A DNA stretch of 64,000 nucleotides from Zoroaster sp. YZ-2022 (GCA_029582265.1 CM055833.1:28858288-28922287), one strand, 5' to 3'; positions 46,180 to 61,100 are shown, counted from the first letter of the stretch. The notes: generated by a model not told the origin, from the sequence alone. Numbers and translations are program-made.

Positions 46180-49100
46180 GATTTGTAGCGCGCACATATC
46201 CACCCTGCTGGGCGCTCAAGGCGCGGAAACAAAGAAAAAACATGAATACAAACAATATACAATGATAGCATAGGAAAAACAAAATATAAAAATATGTACT
46301 GAGATACATGTACCTACAATGCAATTACAAATATACATCATCTTTGAAGAATTGTGACATAAGATGAGTTTTAAGCAGCGACTTAAATCTAAATACTATG
46401 GCAAGATTTGACTTTAGTTGGAAGATGATTCCAGAGTCTCGGAGCCGCGACAGAAAAAGACCTATCACCCAGGGAACGATTTCGTTCAAAAATTCTGCAT
46501 AGCAAAACTGCGATGCAAAAAATTAATTTGCATAGCAAAATAATTTTTTGTATAGCAATCTGTGAATTTTGTATAGCAAATTTAAAATGCTTAAAATTAC
46601 AGTATGTAGTGTGCATAGGTAAAGGTGTTGTTTTTCAAGGCTTTACTGTCGTTTGGTTCATAATATGAATGTCCAAATTTTATCAAAAATAATCATCTTT
46701 AGTGTCTGGAAATTGAGCCACAGGTGTTAAAAAATTCACGTGTTTCTTTCTTCTAGGCCAATTTTTTCATTATTTTTGCCAAATTGCAGTCATTCATGAA
46801 AGTTAGTCCTCCGTCCATTTTCTTTTTTGTTTAAATTGTTATATCGATCGCTAAAACAGAGGTAATATCACGAAAACAACCGACTGCGACATGTTCGGGT
46901 GCTTTTCAAAGTGAACGTTACTTTGTGGTATGATCAAGCTTGATTTTGATTATTAAAAATTTGTCAGGAAAATGAGTGGCTCACCGTGGTTGAAAATGCA
47001 ATCATATTGTGTGCCGAAATTATTCTAAATCTCACCACTACATGTATATATAAATGAATGCTCATTTTGTTAAATGTTCAAAAACTTTTATACAACTCAA
47101 AACAATTTAGGGAACACCGGATTTTTAACATCAAATAGGTTTGAAATGTTCCATGAGCTGGGATTTTCATTTGCAACCCCCTCGCTCTTTCAGTAGTCAT
47201 GTCATGAAATGTGTAATCACTACATGCATCCTTTATCATCTGTTTCATTGTGCAGTTGTTTCTCATCAATTCTGTGAAACATTGTGTTTATCTGAAATAA
47301 ATGATCTTGCTTTAACTGAGATTATTCCGGTGTTCCCTAAATTGTTTTGAGTAGTATATTATAAAACGAAGTTGTAACGTTTCTAGAGTTCTTTTCAATA
47401 CGGCAGTAGTGATCGTATGAAAGCGCACGTGTGAACTGAACATGGTACTATTGTGTATAGGGGTGGCTCAATTGCTCAATGTTCCAACCCCCAAACTCAG
47501 CAGAAGAAAAAAAAATAAACACGTACGAAGCTAAAACAAAATGGGCAGTTGTTGCGTGTTTTCCATTTCGGGAATTTCGCCCGTAGTTAATTCATCAGCA
47601 GAAAAATAATGCATGCACATAGAATTTTAGGCATTGTGGATAAAATCCTTACGGATTGCTGGGAAATAAAATTGCATGTACGGATGCACATAGGTAAAAC
47701 CAGTGCACGTGTTCACTATTGCATCAACACCGTCGCGTCGTGATGTCATCGTTGACCACGTACGTCACACGGACGTACCCCCAGCGTGGTCTGGACACAC
47801 GGAAACATACCCAGTCAGGACGGATCCCTTGATATTTTTTGGTCGGAATACATGTAAACGTTATTTCGGGAAAGGTTTGTGAATATGATTTCAAAAAATT
47901 TATTATTAAACCACAATAGTGAAAAAATCTTTCGCAATTTGTATCGCAAAATCTGCGATGTATTGTTTGAAATTCCATCGCAGATTGTCCAAATCACGTC
48001 GCATTTTGCGATGCGATACAGGGGAAATCGTTCACTGATCACCCCAGTTCCGTTTTGAAGTTGGTTCCTTTAGGAGTGACATGTTGCTGGAGCGCAAATT
48101 GCGTGATGGAGTGTAGACTTTAAGCAGTTCAGAAATATAAATTGGAGCAATACTATTAAAAGAAATTTGTGAACAATTAGCATAAGTTTAAAAACAATTC
48201 TCTGAAACAGGAAGCCAGTGCAGTTCTTTCAAGATTGGCGTGATATGGCATGACCTTCTGGACAAAGTTACAACACGAGCTGCTGTGTTTTGTATGTGCT
48301 GAAGACAAGATAGTTGTGTTGCATTTTGATGGACTCAGTACTGTATAGCCCATGCACGGTGTTGGATTTTGGTGGATTCATCAGGAAGGTTCCTAGCCAA
48401 AACCATTAGGGGGTTAATAGAGTTAATGAATATGTATTTAACTAATTATGAATATGTATGATTTATTCATCAGGTGCAACAATTGCAGGTACAATTGCTT
48501 CAAGGCAAGTCAATCCACGGAGGTCCGTTACCTGTCGGGTAAGTATTGATATGAGATCAGCATTGCAATAGGCTACTCATATCCAGAAACACTTGATTGC
48601 CTTTTCAACTTAAATTTGTGTCCTTATTGCCTTTTTGTTTTGGCTTTGGCAGGACTGTGGAGGAAGCAGGTGATTTGAAGACTTTGTTGGACAGAAATCA
48701 GTCTCTGGAGGTCAGTATTTTTTTCAAAATCCTGTCATCTTAATTGCATTTTAAGTAACTCAAAGGTGAATTTAAAATTTTGCTAATCAAATTAGCATTT
48801 CATACACACAATATTTCTGTCGAAAATATGTGGCCAACTCCATCGAAATGAGGAATGTCCCCCAATACATGTTTCCGTGTAATGGACTTCCAGTTCACAA
48901 AACGTGCATGACTGCATTATTACATTATCAATTTATCACATCGTGACACAGGAATGAAATGAACCAAAAATGACTGTTTGGCATCATCAGAAAGCCCATT
49001 AAATTCTCTTTACGTTGATATCCATACCTCAAAATATGAAATTTGGGGGACATTTCTCATTTCGATGAAATGGGTCACATATGTGCACAATAGATACAAA

Positions 49101-52100
49101 ATAATTTCCTGCAAATTTCACTGCAAACATTATTTACAGGTATTGAACAGCCCGTAACCAGTGCTCAGTTTTGACTCAAGAATATCCTTGAATCCGAATG
49201 TAGGAGAAGAACGCAGGCCATGATAATTTATTACTATTATCTTTTATTTGTTTGCAGACTGCGAACCATAAATTATCTGTTGAGCTGCAGTCGGCAATCG
49301 ACCAGACGACACAAATGTGTGAAAAGGCAATACTGGTATGTAGTCCATTCTATGTGTTGATTTGTTCAGTTTGAGTGCTAATGATTTCTTAACCCTCCTA
49401 CTTTTGGTACCTTTTTCATACAAGTTGATCCACCATTTGAAACCATTCGCTTTTGTGGTTTTGAATGGTGAAATAACTGTACAGTATTGATTCCCCCAAA
49501 TGGTTTTGAATGGTAGGTCAGCTAATTATACAAAACCTTGTTTGGATCTTTCCAAATGGTAGTACAGCTAATACAAAACCTTGTTTGGATACTTCTAAGT
49601 GGTGAATCAATGGACCCTCTATGCATTTGAATGGATTTGAATGGTAGCAAAGCTTGCTACCGACACTGTTCAAATGGTATCACCATGTGTGTACAAAACC
49701 AATGGGCATTTTGGTAAGTGGAAATTTTGAATGGTTTCAAATGGTCAAACAGTAGGAGGGTTAATATACAAATATAAAGACAACAGTAACTCACGATAGA
49801 AAAATGCTGTCAAATGTTCTAAACACATTTATATTCCAGTGTCTCAGTAATGTTGCTATTAATAAAGATTCTGTTAGGGTTGCAACATGAGGCCCCTGTT
49901 ACTACCATTTTATTAAAGAATATTTTGATAACTATATATAAACTAAGGGAATAACAGTTTGTCATGCGGTCTTCACCGCAGGTTAACGACCGGTTTTGGG
50001 CGTGGTCACGGGTAATAAGGACCGAGCCAAAGGCCGTATCGATTTTGTTTTCAAGATGTTAACAAATATGTCATTTTTGTTGAACAAAGCCAAATAGAAA
50101 TGGGCAAATCATGTTTTTGGGGACACACGAAATACTTACATGAATCAGGCTCATGATGCCAATCTTCATCACTCTGATTGGTTGAAATTCGCGTCTCGCG
50201 TCGCACAAAACAGCTGGCGATTGTACAGCTTGTCACATACACGTTGTTCTGATTTTGATGAGCCAGTCTATACCATCCGTTAATACACCCCCATGTGATT
50301 ACGTTTTGTCCAATCAGATTGTCTAAACTGTCTTGGGCAAATTTATGAATTTTTATATTAGGCTGAAATGGCCCGAGACAAGCTCAAGCAGAGACTGGGA
50401 GAGCTCAAGGAACAAATGGACATCAGTGTCAGCGCCCTCGACGTCACAGTTGGAGCGGCAGACAACGAGAAGGCAACAGAGCAGCTGGACATCGTCCGTC
50501 AGCTACAGAAGAAAATCATCGCATTGGAAACAGAGGATAAACTGTCCAACGAACAGACGCTGTATGACAACAGTTCAGACAAGGAGAATGTAAGCGTAAA
50601 TCAGATTGAGGGTTCTCTATCAATGTATCCAAACAGCTTGACTACATCTCTCTTAGTCTGTGGTTTTGATAAATAGATTTAGTTAACTATATTTGCTCTT
50701 AATTGATGAAATTCTTGGAGTCGGGTGATAAACAATTGATTAAATTTTTGGGTCCTACACTGACGTATGTATGAAGCTGTTATACTCGGTGCTTTCCGAG
50801 TGTCTGGAAAACAAAAATCCATGGACCACTCAGGTGAGATTTGAACTTCCTGCTTACTAGTTCAGAAGTACATTGGCCTTGTACAGTGTTAACTGTTATC
50901 CATTGTTTTTAGTGCTGAAGAACAGTGGCAATACAAACCTTTTGTCTTGTGCAAATGTTGTACAAAAGAATTGCAACGAAACTTCTGATGTTGTAGATTA
51001 ACCCTCCTACTATAGCTGCACTTTAGTGGGAAGTAGCTACAGAGGTCAAAGTCAGTCAACTGTCTGTTTTGAGTGTTGACCCAATTGTGCACACGGGGGC
51101 ATTTTTGACGGGTTTTTACTGTCATTTTGACCACCCTGAACAATACAAGACAATGCTTTTACCAGTCAAAAACGGTTGACTCATTTTGACCTGTAAATGT
51201 ACTTAATACTACACGTAAGGTTTGACAGTGTTTGACTTTTAAGTGCACTAGATATACCTTGGCAAGTATATGAACATTTTGACTGATTTTGAGCCTTGTA
51301 GTAGTAGGAGGGTTAATGACCAAACAAAGGACCCCCATTGGAAATTAGTCTAGATTGAAGGGTAATCCTGGTTTATCAAAATCTTTGCTTTTCTATCTTT
51401 ACATTTTGTTTATATTATTGTGCAGTGCTTTTTTGTTATGTTCCAAATAAAAAGTTCCAAATAAACCAAACTAAACCCAAAGAGGTTGATTTTGATTTAG
51501 TAAGGACATATGCAATATTTTGTTGTGTACCTAGATCCACCTTCTAAGAGATCTGGTAATTAATTTCATGTTAAACTGGCACATTTTGTTGTTTTTACAC
51601 TAGTTTAATCTGCTTTTCTTATATTAATTACTTTGGTGTTAATATTTGTGTATTTTTATATTTTTAATAACTCTTTTTACTGTTGTACTGGCATTACAAT
51701 TTGACCTTCGGGTCACGATAATTGCCATTTTTAATAAAATTCAATTCAAAATTCAATTCAATTCACATTCAGAAACCCTTAAAGATTCTGGAATAATTAC
51801 AAACCTGTAACTCTGAAATATGAGTGTTTGAAAGACATACTTACACCTTTGAAATATATACTTGACTCCACTGTGAATTATTAAATAATAAAATAAAGCT
51901 CAAATTGACATGCAATGATGTCTAAATGTTTCAATACAGAATGACGGGAGTACAGAGGCTTCGGACTACTCGTCTCCCCTCAATGCCACTGAGCATACCC
52001 TACGACAGGCCCAGCTCGGCAGAGAGCTCCAAGAGCTCAACAAAGCCTTAGCCATGAAGCAGGAATTGGCACAAACGATGGGGCAGAACGACGAGAAGAT

Positions 52101-55100
52101 GACGGTTATGAAGATGCATTATGAGGTAGGTGAATCCTACAATGGTGAGCCAAGCTAATGGCACACCTTGACAGAGTCAAATAATTAACAGAGAATTCTC
52201 ACCAAGAAAGCGTCCCTTCTCATCCCGACCAATGTTGAGCGCTTTGGATTTGTCTGAGATATTTTGCGCTGCTAAAATTAATAAACCCCAGTTAGACTCC
52301 AGACATGTTAAAGAGCAGCTGTTATAGAATTCAACTTGTCCTCCTGAACATCCTTGGCTGAAGAGAATGTGTATATGTAGATATTAACAACACAATGTCA
52401 CAGGATGACGTTTCTGTTTGGCGTTACTCTTGGGTCAATATGGTCAAGCGGTTTAGCGCGTCGGATTTGTGTTCTGATGGCTGAGTCGTCAGAATGTGGG
52501 TTCGAATCCCAACCGCGACCATGGTGCTTGTGTCCTTGAGCAAGACACTTTACCATAATTGCTTCTCTCCACCCAGGGGTAAATGGGTACCTGTGAGGGC
52601 AGAGTTGGCTGTTGTTTGATTAGCCCTATATGCGCCGAAATGGCAGCAATTGAGCTGTATACTCCCCAGGGCGCTGAGATGGTTTCAGGAATGATTTATG
52701 AGCCTGATGAGCAGGGGTAATAATATAATGCGCCTTGAGCACCAGTTTGGTGGATACGTGGTGGATATAAGTCTACATTATTATTATTATTATTATTATT
52801 ATGATGTCTGTGGCTGCTCTTCTCGAACCGTGCTCGTAAAACCTTGAATCAAAGTTATTAAAAAAGACATAAATATATAAATATGTGTATAGCTGCTTAT
52901 TTCATTAAAGATATTAAAGATAGCGTTTTCATCACCTCACAAAGAAAAACAGTGTTCTGGTATTATGAAAACTAGTATCTGTGGATATGCTTGACCACCT
53001 GTAATATTTATGAACAATTATGAATGTCGTTGTGTGCCCGGAAGAAGGTTGTAAGGCTCTACAACCTTCTTCTGGGCACACAAAGTACAATTTTGTTCCC
53101 AGCAGAAGGTCGTAAGCAATAAAATCTCCTTTGAAAAAAAAGTAGGGCATAACTGTTATATATTTGTTGCTAGAATTACTCCCAAGACATGTTTTTCCAT
53201 TCCCATGCAGAATTTAACTTTCCTACAATGACTTATAAATGGCAGAAAAACTTTCACACTCAGTTTTCTTGAAACACAATTTTGCTTATGACCTTTTGCC
53301 GGTCACACTTTCATTACGTCCTTCTTCCGGGCACACGACGATGTTTGGTTATTCAACTTTCAATTCCTACTTTCCGATGACAGAACAACATGCGAGATCT
53401 AGAGAGCGAGATAGGAACCCTACAGAAGGAACGAGAAAACCTTTCATCCGCTCTACATGCAGCCAAATCTAATACTACAAGCAATAAGTAAGTTAAGCAA
53501 CTTAGTTATCAAAAACCATAAGAGGTTTTTTTTTTTTAAATGTAAAAGTTCTTTCTTATGAGTGATTGTAAATGACTTCGTGTGAAGTGCGGGGTTCATC
53601 GATTGAGCTAAAGATTGAATAAACACACAACAATGAGACAGGATTACTAGTTGACGATCACTTATTTTATTAGTCACTGATGCAAACTCATCAGTTCCTC
53701 TCTTTATCCCGATCAATCTCCGACTGACTTCGTATTCCATCAGCAAACATATTTAACCTCTTTACTTATTATTATCTTCATTCTAAAACAAAATATTATT
53801 TTCTTAGAAAGATCAACTCACGCTTACGCACGCATGCAGCGCGCATATGCATGCAGCTCGCGTGTAAAGCAAGGGAATCATTTTAATAACAATAATTAAT
53901 TGTCTGATTAATTTATGTTGTAACTCCATATCACTACATTAAGATAATTTGTTGCAGGCACGTGATCGGTCCTGTTCCCATCGTTCATGAAATTCTGATA
54001 ATGCATAAAATGTTGATTACAATGAAAAAGAACAGTTTGTCTAGCCTGAAGATCAGAAGTCACACTTCGAGGCTCGTGCATTATGCCAGATACTGCGCCA
54101 TGTTCCTGAGATTCAACTTTGACCTTTTGCGCAATGATGGCCGTCCATGCGCAATATCTCCAGCGATATTTGGATGGCAGAAGTATGCGTGCATGTAGTA
54201 GTGTTGCATTAGCCTCGGCGCAACGTATCCAATGAAATCCCTTGAATGGTATGGTCAGAGCCTGTCTATATCCTTGATAGGATAAATACAGGGGACCAGT
54301 CTATAGTTTGCAGAGCTGCCAACTCTTCCGGATTCTGCGGAAGACTTCCGTATTTGACGGTAATTTACTTACTTAAAATATATGCAAGGAGGCCTCTCCT
54401 TTTGGCACCAAAAGGAGAGGCCTCCTTGCACATATTTTAAGTAAGTAAATTACCGTCAAATACGGAAGTCTTCTGCAGAATCCGGAAGAGTTGGCAGCTC
54501 TGAGTTTGTCTTGCATCACAAAAAGTCTTGCATTCCAAACTTTCTACACGAAAGTGTTTACTATTATGGATTACTTATGAGTAATAATGATTATATTCTT
54601 AAACCAGTACTGGGTGTAACTATAAAAGTTCATTTGTGATACAAACTGCAATTTCTTTTCAAGATATTGCACACCCTTCAGTAACTTGTACGCCCAAAAG
54701 AAAAAAATTATGATATTTACTGTCTAAAAACGAACAACCTAGGGAGGAGAGCGAAAGTCCTGGTACAGCCAAGCCTTTGAGAAGCCCAGCTAGGCCCAGC
54801 CTACCTGGCCTCCTGATCTGTCTTTTGTGAGTGGACTAGGCCCTCCAGAATCCCAGGTTATGTTGACTGGCAGGTACTGTATTGTTACAGGATTAGGACT
54901 AAAAAAAAAAGACAGATTAGCAGGCCAGGTAGCATGAGTCTGACAGGCTTCTCAAAGGGTTGGCTGTACCATGACTTTGGCTCTCCTCCCTTACAGGTTT
55001 AAAAAAAAAAAAAAAAAATTAAGATCTGGGTGACCTCTTTAATACCGGCTGTAACAGTTCCTTGTATTACTCATGACTGACTTGAATTTGTTTTAATACA

Positions 55101-58100
55101 GAGTGAGTGAGCAGCGTCGTGTACGTCTTCAGGAGCTGAGCTCAGAGATCAGCAAACTGAAGAAGAAGCTTGCCGAGCAATCTAAGCTGGTGAGGCTGAA
55201 GGAAAAGAGCGATCAGACCGTCACTAAACTCAACAATGACATCCAGGTAAAGCTTCCTGATGAGGGTCCTGTCTATTTACTGTCCTTGTGACAGTGTTTG
55301 TTTTGTCCCAGCTTGGTCATTTAAAATGGTCAGTCCAGACAGCCCCTTTCCAAGGACATGCATACTTCTTTGCCCAATTAAAGTGTTCTTTTCTAATGCT
55401 AGTTGTATGCTGCCTTAGTTGTTTGTGTAACAAATGTTTAACGACTTGGAAATTGCAGAATTTTATTCAAAGAAATCGGTCCAGACATAAAAGCTCATCT
55501 CATGAAAATCGTTTTAAAGCCTTTACATATCCCAATAAGTTATTACTCTTTTTTCGAATTTTTTTCTTTCTTTTAATTTAATTTTGTGTATATTTTAAAT
55601 CTAGTCAATGAAACATGCCCGAGTCTGTGTGATGAAACAGCTGAAGGCGGAAGGAGAGAAGTTTAGACAGTGGAAGGCAGAGAAGGACAAGGAGGTGCTT
55701 CAGCTCAAAGCAAAGGTCAGTTCTCTCTTAGTATTCACTCCGTGCACTACCTGTAGAGGGCGTGCTTTAAAGCCACCATAAACTATTGGTAATCTGAAGG
55801 AAAAAAAATTAAAACGCATCACAGTTTTGCATGAACTTTTAAGTGTAATAGACCTTATGCATATGATGTCACAAACTGAATATCGCTAGAGGCTAGAGAA
55901 GGTCACTCATTGACTCATGTATGCGCGCTGTGCGTGCGTATACGCACAGCGCATACGCACAGCGCATACGTATACGCACAGCGCATACGCACAGCGCATA
56001 CGCACAGCGCGCATACATGAACCAATGAGTGACCTTCGTTTGCCTCTGATAGGGGCGACCTTCAGTTTGCGACGTCATACGCATAAGGTCTATACAGCGG
56101 CGTAGCCCTGGGGGGGCACGTGCCCCCCACAAATTTCCAGTGCCCCCCCAGGTGCCCCCCCACGAAAAATCCTCATAGTGCCCCAAAAAACAGAAAAGAT
56201 AAAGAAAAGGGAAAAAAAACATACCCCCTAGGCCCCCCCACTGAAAAGCAATGCCCCCCCTGTGCACCCCCATTGAAAAAGTCCTGGCTACGCCGCTGGG
56301 TCTATAGCTGATGATGGTATCAAACATCCCTTGAAATATTTCTGAGATGATTTCATTTGAGTAAAATTAGTGAAAATATGCACACAAAATTCTGTCATCC
56401 AAAGACTTCAGAATGAATATGAACAATCTAAATGCATTTGAACTATTTTCTTGTTAGCGACAATGACAAAAATGAAACTTTTACAGGTTGGTTTTGATAC
56501 ATATTTCTTGATTTTTATGGATGAATTTACAGACATTTTACCAAAAGTGGTTTACTGGTTTAATCTCTTATCCCCTCATCAAACTTAAAACTTCCTAAAA
56601 TGAAATATCTCACTGACGATATTTTTCTCCGATTGTATAATTTTATATCATTCTCACTCCTCTCATTCTCACTCATTTGTCTATTTAGGATCGGAAGCGT
56701 CAGTGCGAGTTCAGCCGTATGACCCAGAAGCACCAAAAGCACGAGAATGTACTACGCCGAAAGATGGAGGAGGTAACATTTACCATGTATTGAAATGAAC
56801 ATTTATTTAAATAAAAAATTATATTGAAAAAAATGCCAATGTGATGTTTACTTCAACAATTAAAGTTTTTTTTTAGCCTTACATTGTTTTGTTATTGAGT
56901 TCTTTCAGGTACACTATGTGATGATCTTTTTTGGGGAAAAAAGTGATGGCTCTGTCTCCTGATGATGACTAGATCAGACTAGTCGAAATGTTGAGAACAA
57001 ACCAATCAGAAAGAACTCAATAACATCTATCTCCTCCATGCAAAGCCTCAAATCCTACAGTACTTTGTTTTGTTTTGGACCAGCACTTAATATGAACACA
57101 GAACAATTCGACAATTTAAGATTAAAAATCCAGTTGTTTGATCCAGAAATTGACAGTTGAACATGTATCTTGACACAGGCTGCCGTGGCAAATAAACGGT
57201 TAAAGGAGGCTCTAGACAAGCAGAAGGCCGTACAACAAAACCGCTCATCAGAGAAAGCACAAGAGAAGAATATGGTGGGAGCAGCCAAGAGAATTAAGGT
57301 CAGAGGTCAATCTCTATTCATAGAAATTTCTAGCCAATTTTGTTAAATGTTCACAGACAAGTCAAATAATTTCGCCGATCAAAATATTTGCCCAAATAAT
57401 GTTTTTTTTTTTAAATTTTTATCTGGAGAGATTCGGCTACAAAGTATGCAATGGAAAATAACACTACAATGGTAAAGTGTGCCATCATAGAACTTGTTCA
57501 GTGTTCTCAAACACCCAATCACTCATCCAATCATTCAAGTGCCTGGGTGCACTGGAATTCGTTGGCACCTTGTTAAAAATGATCACCAATCAGATTTGTT
57601 TAAGTGACCGGTTTGAGAAGAGAAAAGATAAGCTGCAGAGTGGCTAGACCAATCCCATGGTCAGGTATAGGGGCTTAAAACGGCAATCAATAAGTCAACC
57701 TTAGGTGGGATTCGAACCAGGGTCACACAAGATGTGGAAAGCACCAATTAACAGTTCTGACTTATAAATCAATCTCTGGCACATTTTTGAATTTGTGTCA
57801 TTTTATAGAGCTGGCTTGACCATGAGCTTGAGGTGATGGTTAGCGTCAACGAAGCCAAGAGACACCTGGGGTCACTTCTGATTGACCGCAAGACCCTATC
57901 ACAACAGCTTCACGAACTCCAACAGGCGACCGAGGATGAACCACCAGTAAAGGTACAGATGATAAGGCTGTTACTCTGGACAACAGGGTCTATTCCCGGA
58001 CCCATATGTCCAGGGTTGGTTTCCAAATTATGCCGCAAGTTGGTGATTGTGGAGTGAGCATTACGTGAGCATTGTTCAGTAGTTCATTAAAAATATTGAG

Positions 58101-61100
58101 GGCTTAAAATCAGAACTGGTTATGTCCAAAATCGGCATTTTGAAGAGAAAAAAAATGAGTTTGAATCTTTTTTAGAAATTCCCCATAACACATTTTAGGC
58201 AAATGTGGACATACCCAGTTCTGGTTTTAAGCCCTTGATATGTATGATGTACGATGTACATTATGCTCTACATACACAAGTAACACATGTGTCAGCTCAT
58301 GCCTTGAGCGTCGATTGGCATATTTCGTTTTCCAATCATAATCCAAAAGGAAGTAAATGTAGGTGCAAAATATATGACCAGTAAATCTTTACAGACGGCC
58401 AAGAGTATAATATTATCTTTTAGAAGCAAAATGTTATGACGGATCCTTGCATATGGAGTGCCGTTGTTGAGTGAACTTCAGTGTTCTGATGGCCAAGTCG
58501 CCAGAATGTGGATTCAAATTGATTTTTCACTATGGATTTTACATAATGATGGAATTTGGCTCTACTGATGCTCACTTGTACATTCCCAAAGATGTTGGCT
58601 GAAAAATACGTCTGAGATCAACAACATGCAGGCAGAGCATTTATCAGAAGTATAAACATGATAACTAAATTGTGTAGTTGATTTTGTGATCATGGAAATT
58701 GAGTCCCGCGTTAGAGACCTGAGGGAGGAGGGCCAAAGTCGTGGTACAGACAAGCTTTGAGAAGCCCAGCCAGGCCGGGCTGGCCTCCTAATCTGTCTTT
58801 TGTGAGTAATCCTGTAACAATACAGTACCTGCCAATCAACATAACCTGGGCTTCTGGAGGAACTAGCCCAGTCAAGTAGAGCTCATTATATTAGCTGCAG
58901 TTGTGAACAAAAGACAGCTGAGGTCTCAGTCAAGTCTGCGTTAACAATAAGAGCCACTTGAGATCTATTCATTAGTAAAGGGTCTTTTGAGCTCAGCTAG
59001 GGGATTATACAGGGTGTCCCCATAAAAAGTATACCGAGATAAAAATTACTGTAATGGCAAAACTACTTTATATATGGGAAAGAGAAATATATCTCTAGAA
59101 AGGGCAGAATGTCCTCTTTGCAATGGTATACAGCTTGTGATGTTATTGACACAGATGAGTGAACAAACTAGACAGATGTTAAGGGTACTGAAAGCAGGAC
59201 TGTGACAAGTTTGCATATTTGAATAACATAGCTCAACCATGCAAGTGTGCAGAATACCAAATGCCTTTGCTTTTTCAACACATTCTTGAAAACAAGGAAT
59301 GTACCTAAAACAATGTAATCTGCTTTGTTTTCGCTACTTACCTCAAAAGTTTAATGTGCAGGTTTTTAAAAATGTTTTTTGGACCTTTGTTATTCAAATA
59401 TGCAAACTTGTCACAGTCCTGCTTTCAGTACCCTTAACATCTGTCTAATTTGTTCACTCATCTGTGTCAATAACATCACAAGCTGTATACCATTGCAAAG
59501 AGGACATTCTGCCCTTTCTAGAGATATATTTCTCTTTCCCATATATAAAGTAGTTTTGCCATTACAGTAATTTTTATCTCGGTATACTTTTTATGGGGAC
59601 ACCCTGTATAGCCCTCTGGGCCTGTTGGGCAAAGGCTGGGCCTGGCCAGGCTTCTCAAAGGCTTGGCTGTACCATGACTTTAGCCCTCCTCCCTAATTGT
59701 AATTTGAGTATACATGTCTTTTCAGAAACTTGCCACTCCAACCAAGGCGGTTGACGTGAAGGATAGAGACACGAGTAAACGCATCAAAGAGATGGAGCAG
59801 GAACTGGAGCTACGGAACATCCAGATCACCGACTTACAACAGAAGGTTGTAGATGCTGATCAAGGTGATGACCAGGGGATCTATTCTCATGCATGAGCAG
59901 TTGAGGGCGCTTCTTAAGATCACCGCTGACCAATAATAGGGCAGTAACGTCTTGCGCGTATTTGAGATTGGCGTGTATATGCATGGAATTTTTGTAGAGG
60001 CCTTTGGGTGTAATTGGATGTACTGTACATCACTGTCTTTTTTATTTTAGATGAGAAAGGGAAAAACCGTTGGAATGAAATCACCAGTATGGTGGAGGCT
60101 AAATGTGGTCTTAAATGGCTGCTAGAAACGGTAAGTCTACAAATCATAAATGATGTTTAACTCTGTTATACTTATTCATTTGTTTTATTCTTGATCGTTG
60201 ACAAAGAAGGTTTCCGTTATCTTTTGAAAAAGGAAATTTTGTAAGCCCAAATTGATTAAAAGATCATTATTTGGTTTCATGCTTGTTATGTTGTGATGAA
60301 GGATACTCAATGAAGGATGGACTCAATTTGACTTGATTGAAACACTTATTTATTTCTGTACTGTAATGATGGATCACATGTTATGGGAGGACATGTTGTG
60401 TAATAAGGATTAAAGGGACAGTATCGTCATGATCAGAGCAGATTTTCAACAGGGCATGGAATCGGTGTCCAAGTTTAAGATGAACACAGTGACTGAAAAT
60501 TACTGGCTCATTTATGCAGCAGCAACGGTAATATGACCTTATCACGTGGTGTATTATTTTCAGTGACTGAGTTAATCTAAAACTAGCACTCCGATTCCAT
60601 GCCCTGTTGATCATGATGATATTGTCCCTTTAACAATTGAGGGCGCACTTCCAATTTATAGTCCAGTGCATTCTGCAAAATCTGTAGGCATAAACAGTAT
60701 GCTACAATGCTTTTTGTGAATATCAAGTAATATGGTTAGCAACCAAGCTTTGAAAAGAAGTGATAACAGACTGAAAGATTTACAGGAAGTTTGATATCAT
60801 CATCAACTTTACAGCAAGTATTAATTTTTTTGAAAACCTTATATAATTAAATTTTTTGTGAGATTACTATAGTGAAAATGGCTTTAGAGATATAATGCCC
60901 ATATTTTTTGCTATTTTTCTTGGCAATTTCCAACAATTATTTTGTGAAATATCTCACTTCAAAGTATTTTTCCATTCTAAAAGGAAATTATCAATCTTCT
61001 GATGAAAGCAAAATTTCCGGTGATTGCCAGTTAAATAGAAAAATTAAAAAAACGGGCGACATATCTTTAAGAAATGTTTAATATTTTGTTAAGATGTTTA

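Larger units (their letters stand above)
46108..48413. mobile_element. TTAA-flanked MITE carrying nested insertions (KIF4 intron 7)
   Basis: TTAA at 46104-46107 and 48414-48417. The left end CCCTAACCACCCCAAACC and right part (TTTTGATGGACTCAGTACTG) match the 216-bp element at 25180-25395, so most of the 2.3 kb is later insertion. That insertion includes an (AAT)n-tailed repeat at 46148-46490, more of it at 48050-48310, and a foldback MITE at 47096-47351. Confidence 0.55.
53488..55101. other. KIF4 intron 13: two foldback MITEs and unassigned sequence
   Basis: Apart from the hairpins at 54311-54502 and 54740-54992, the sequence is non-coding with an alternating CGCATGCA-type patch at 53825-53865. 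Confidence 0.4.

Noticed and set aside
59046..59570. Two nearly identical 63-codon proteins on opposite strands
   Set aside because: They are the mirrored TIRs of a non-autonomous mariner-type MITE.
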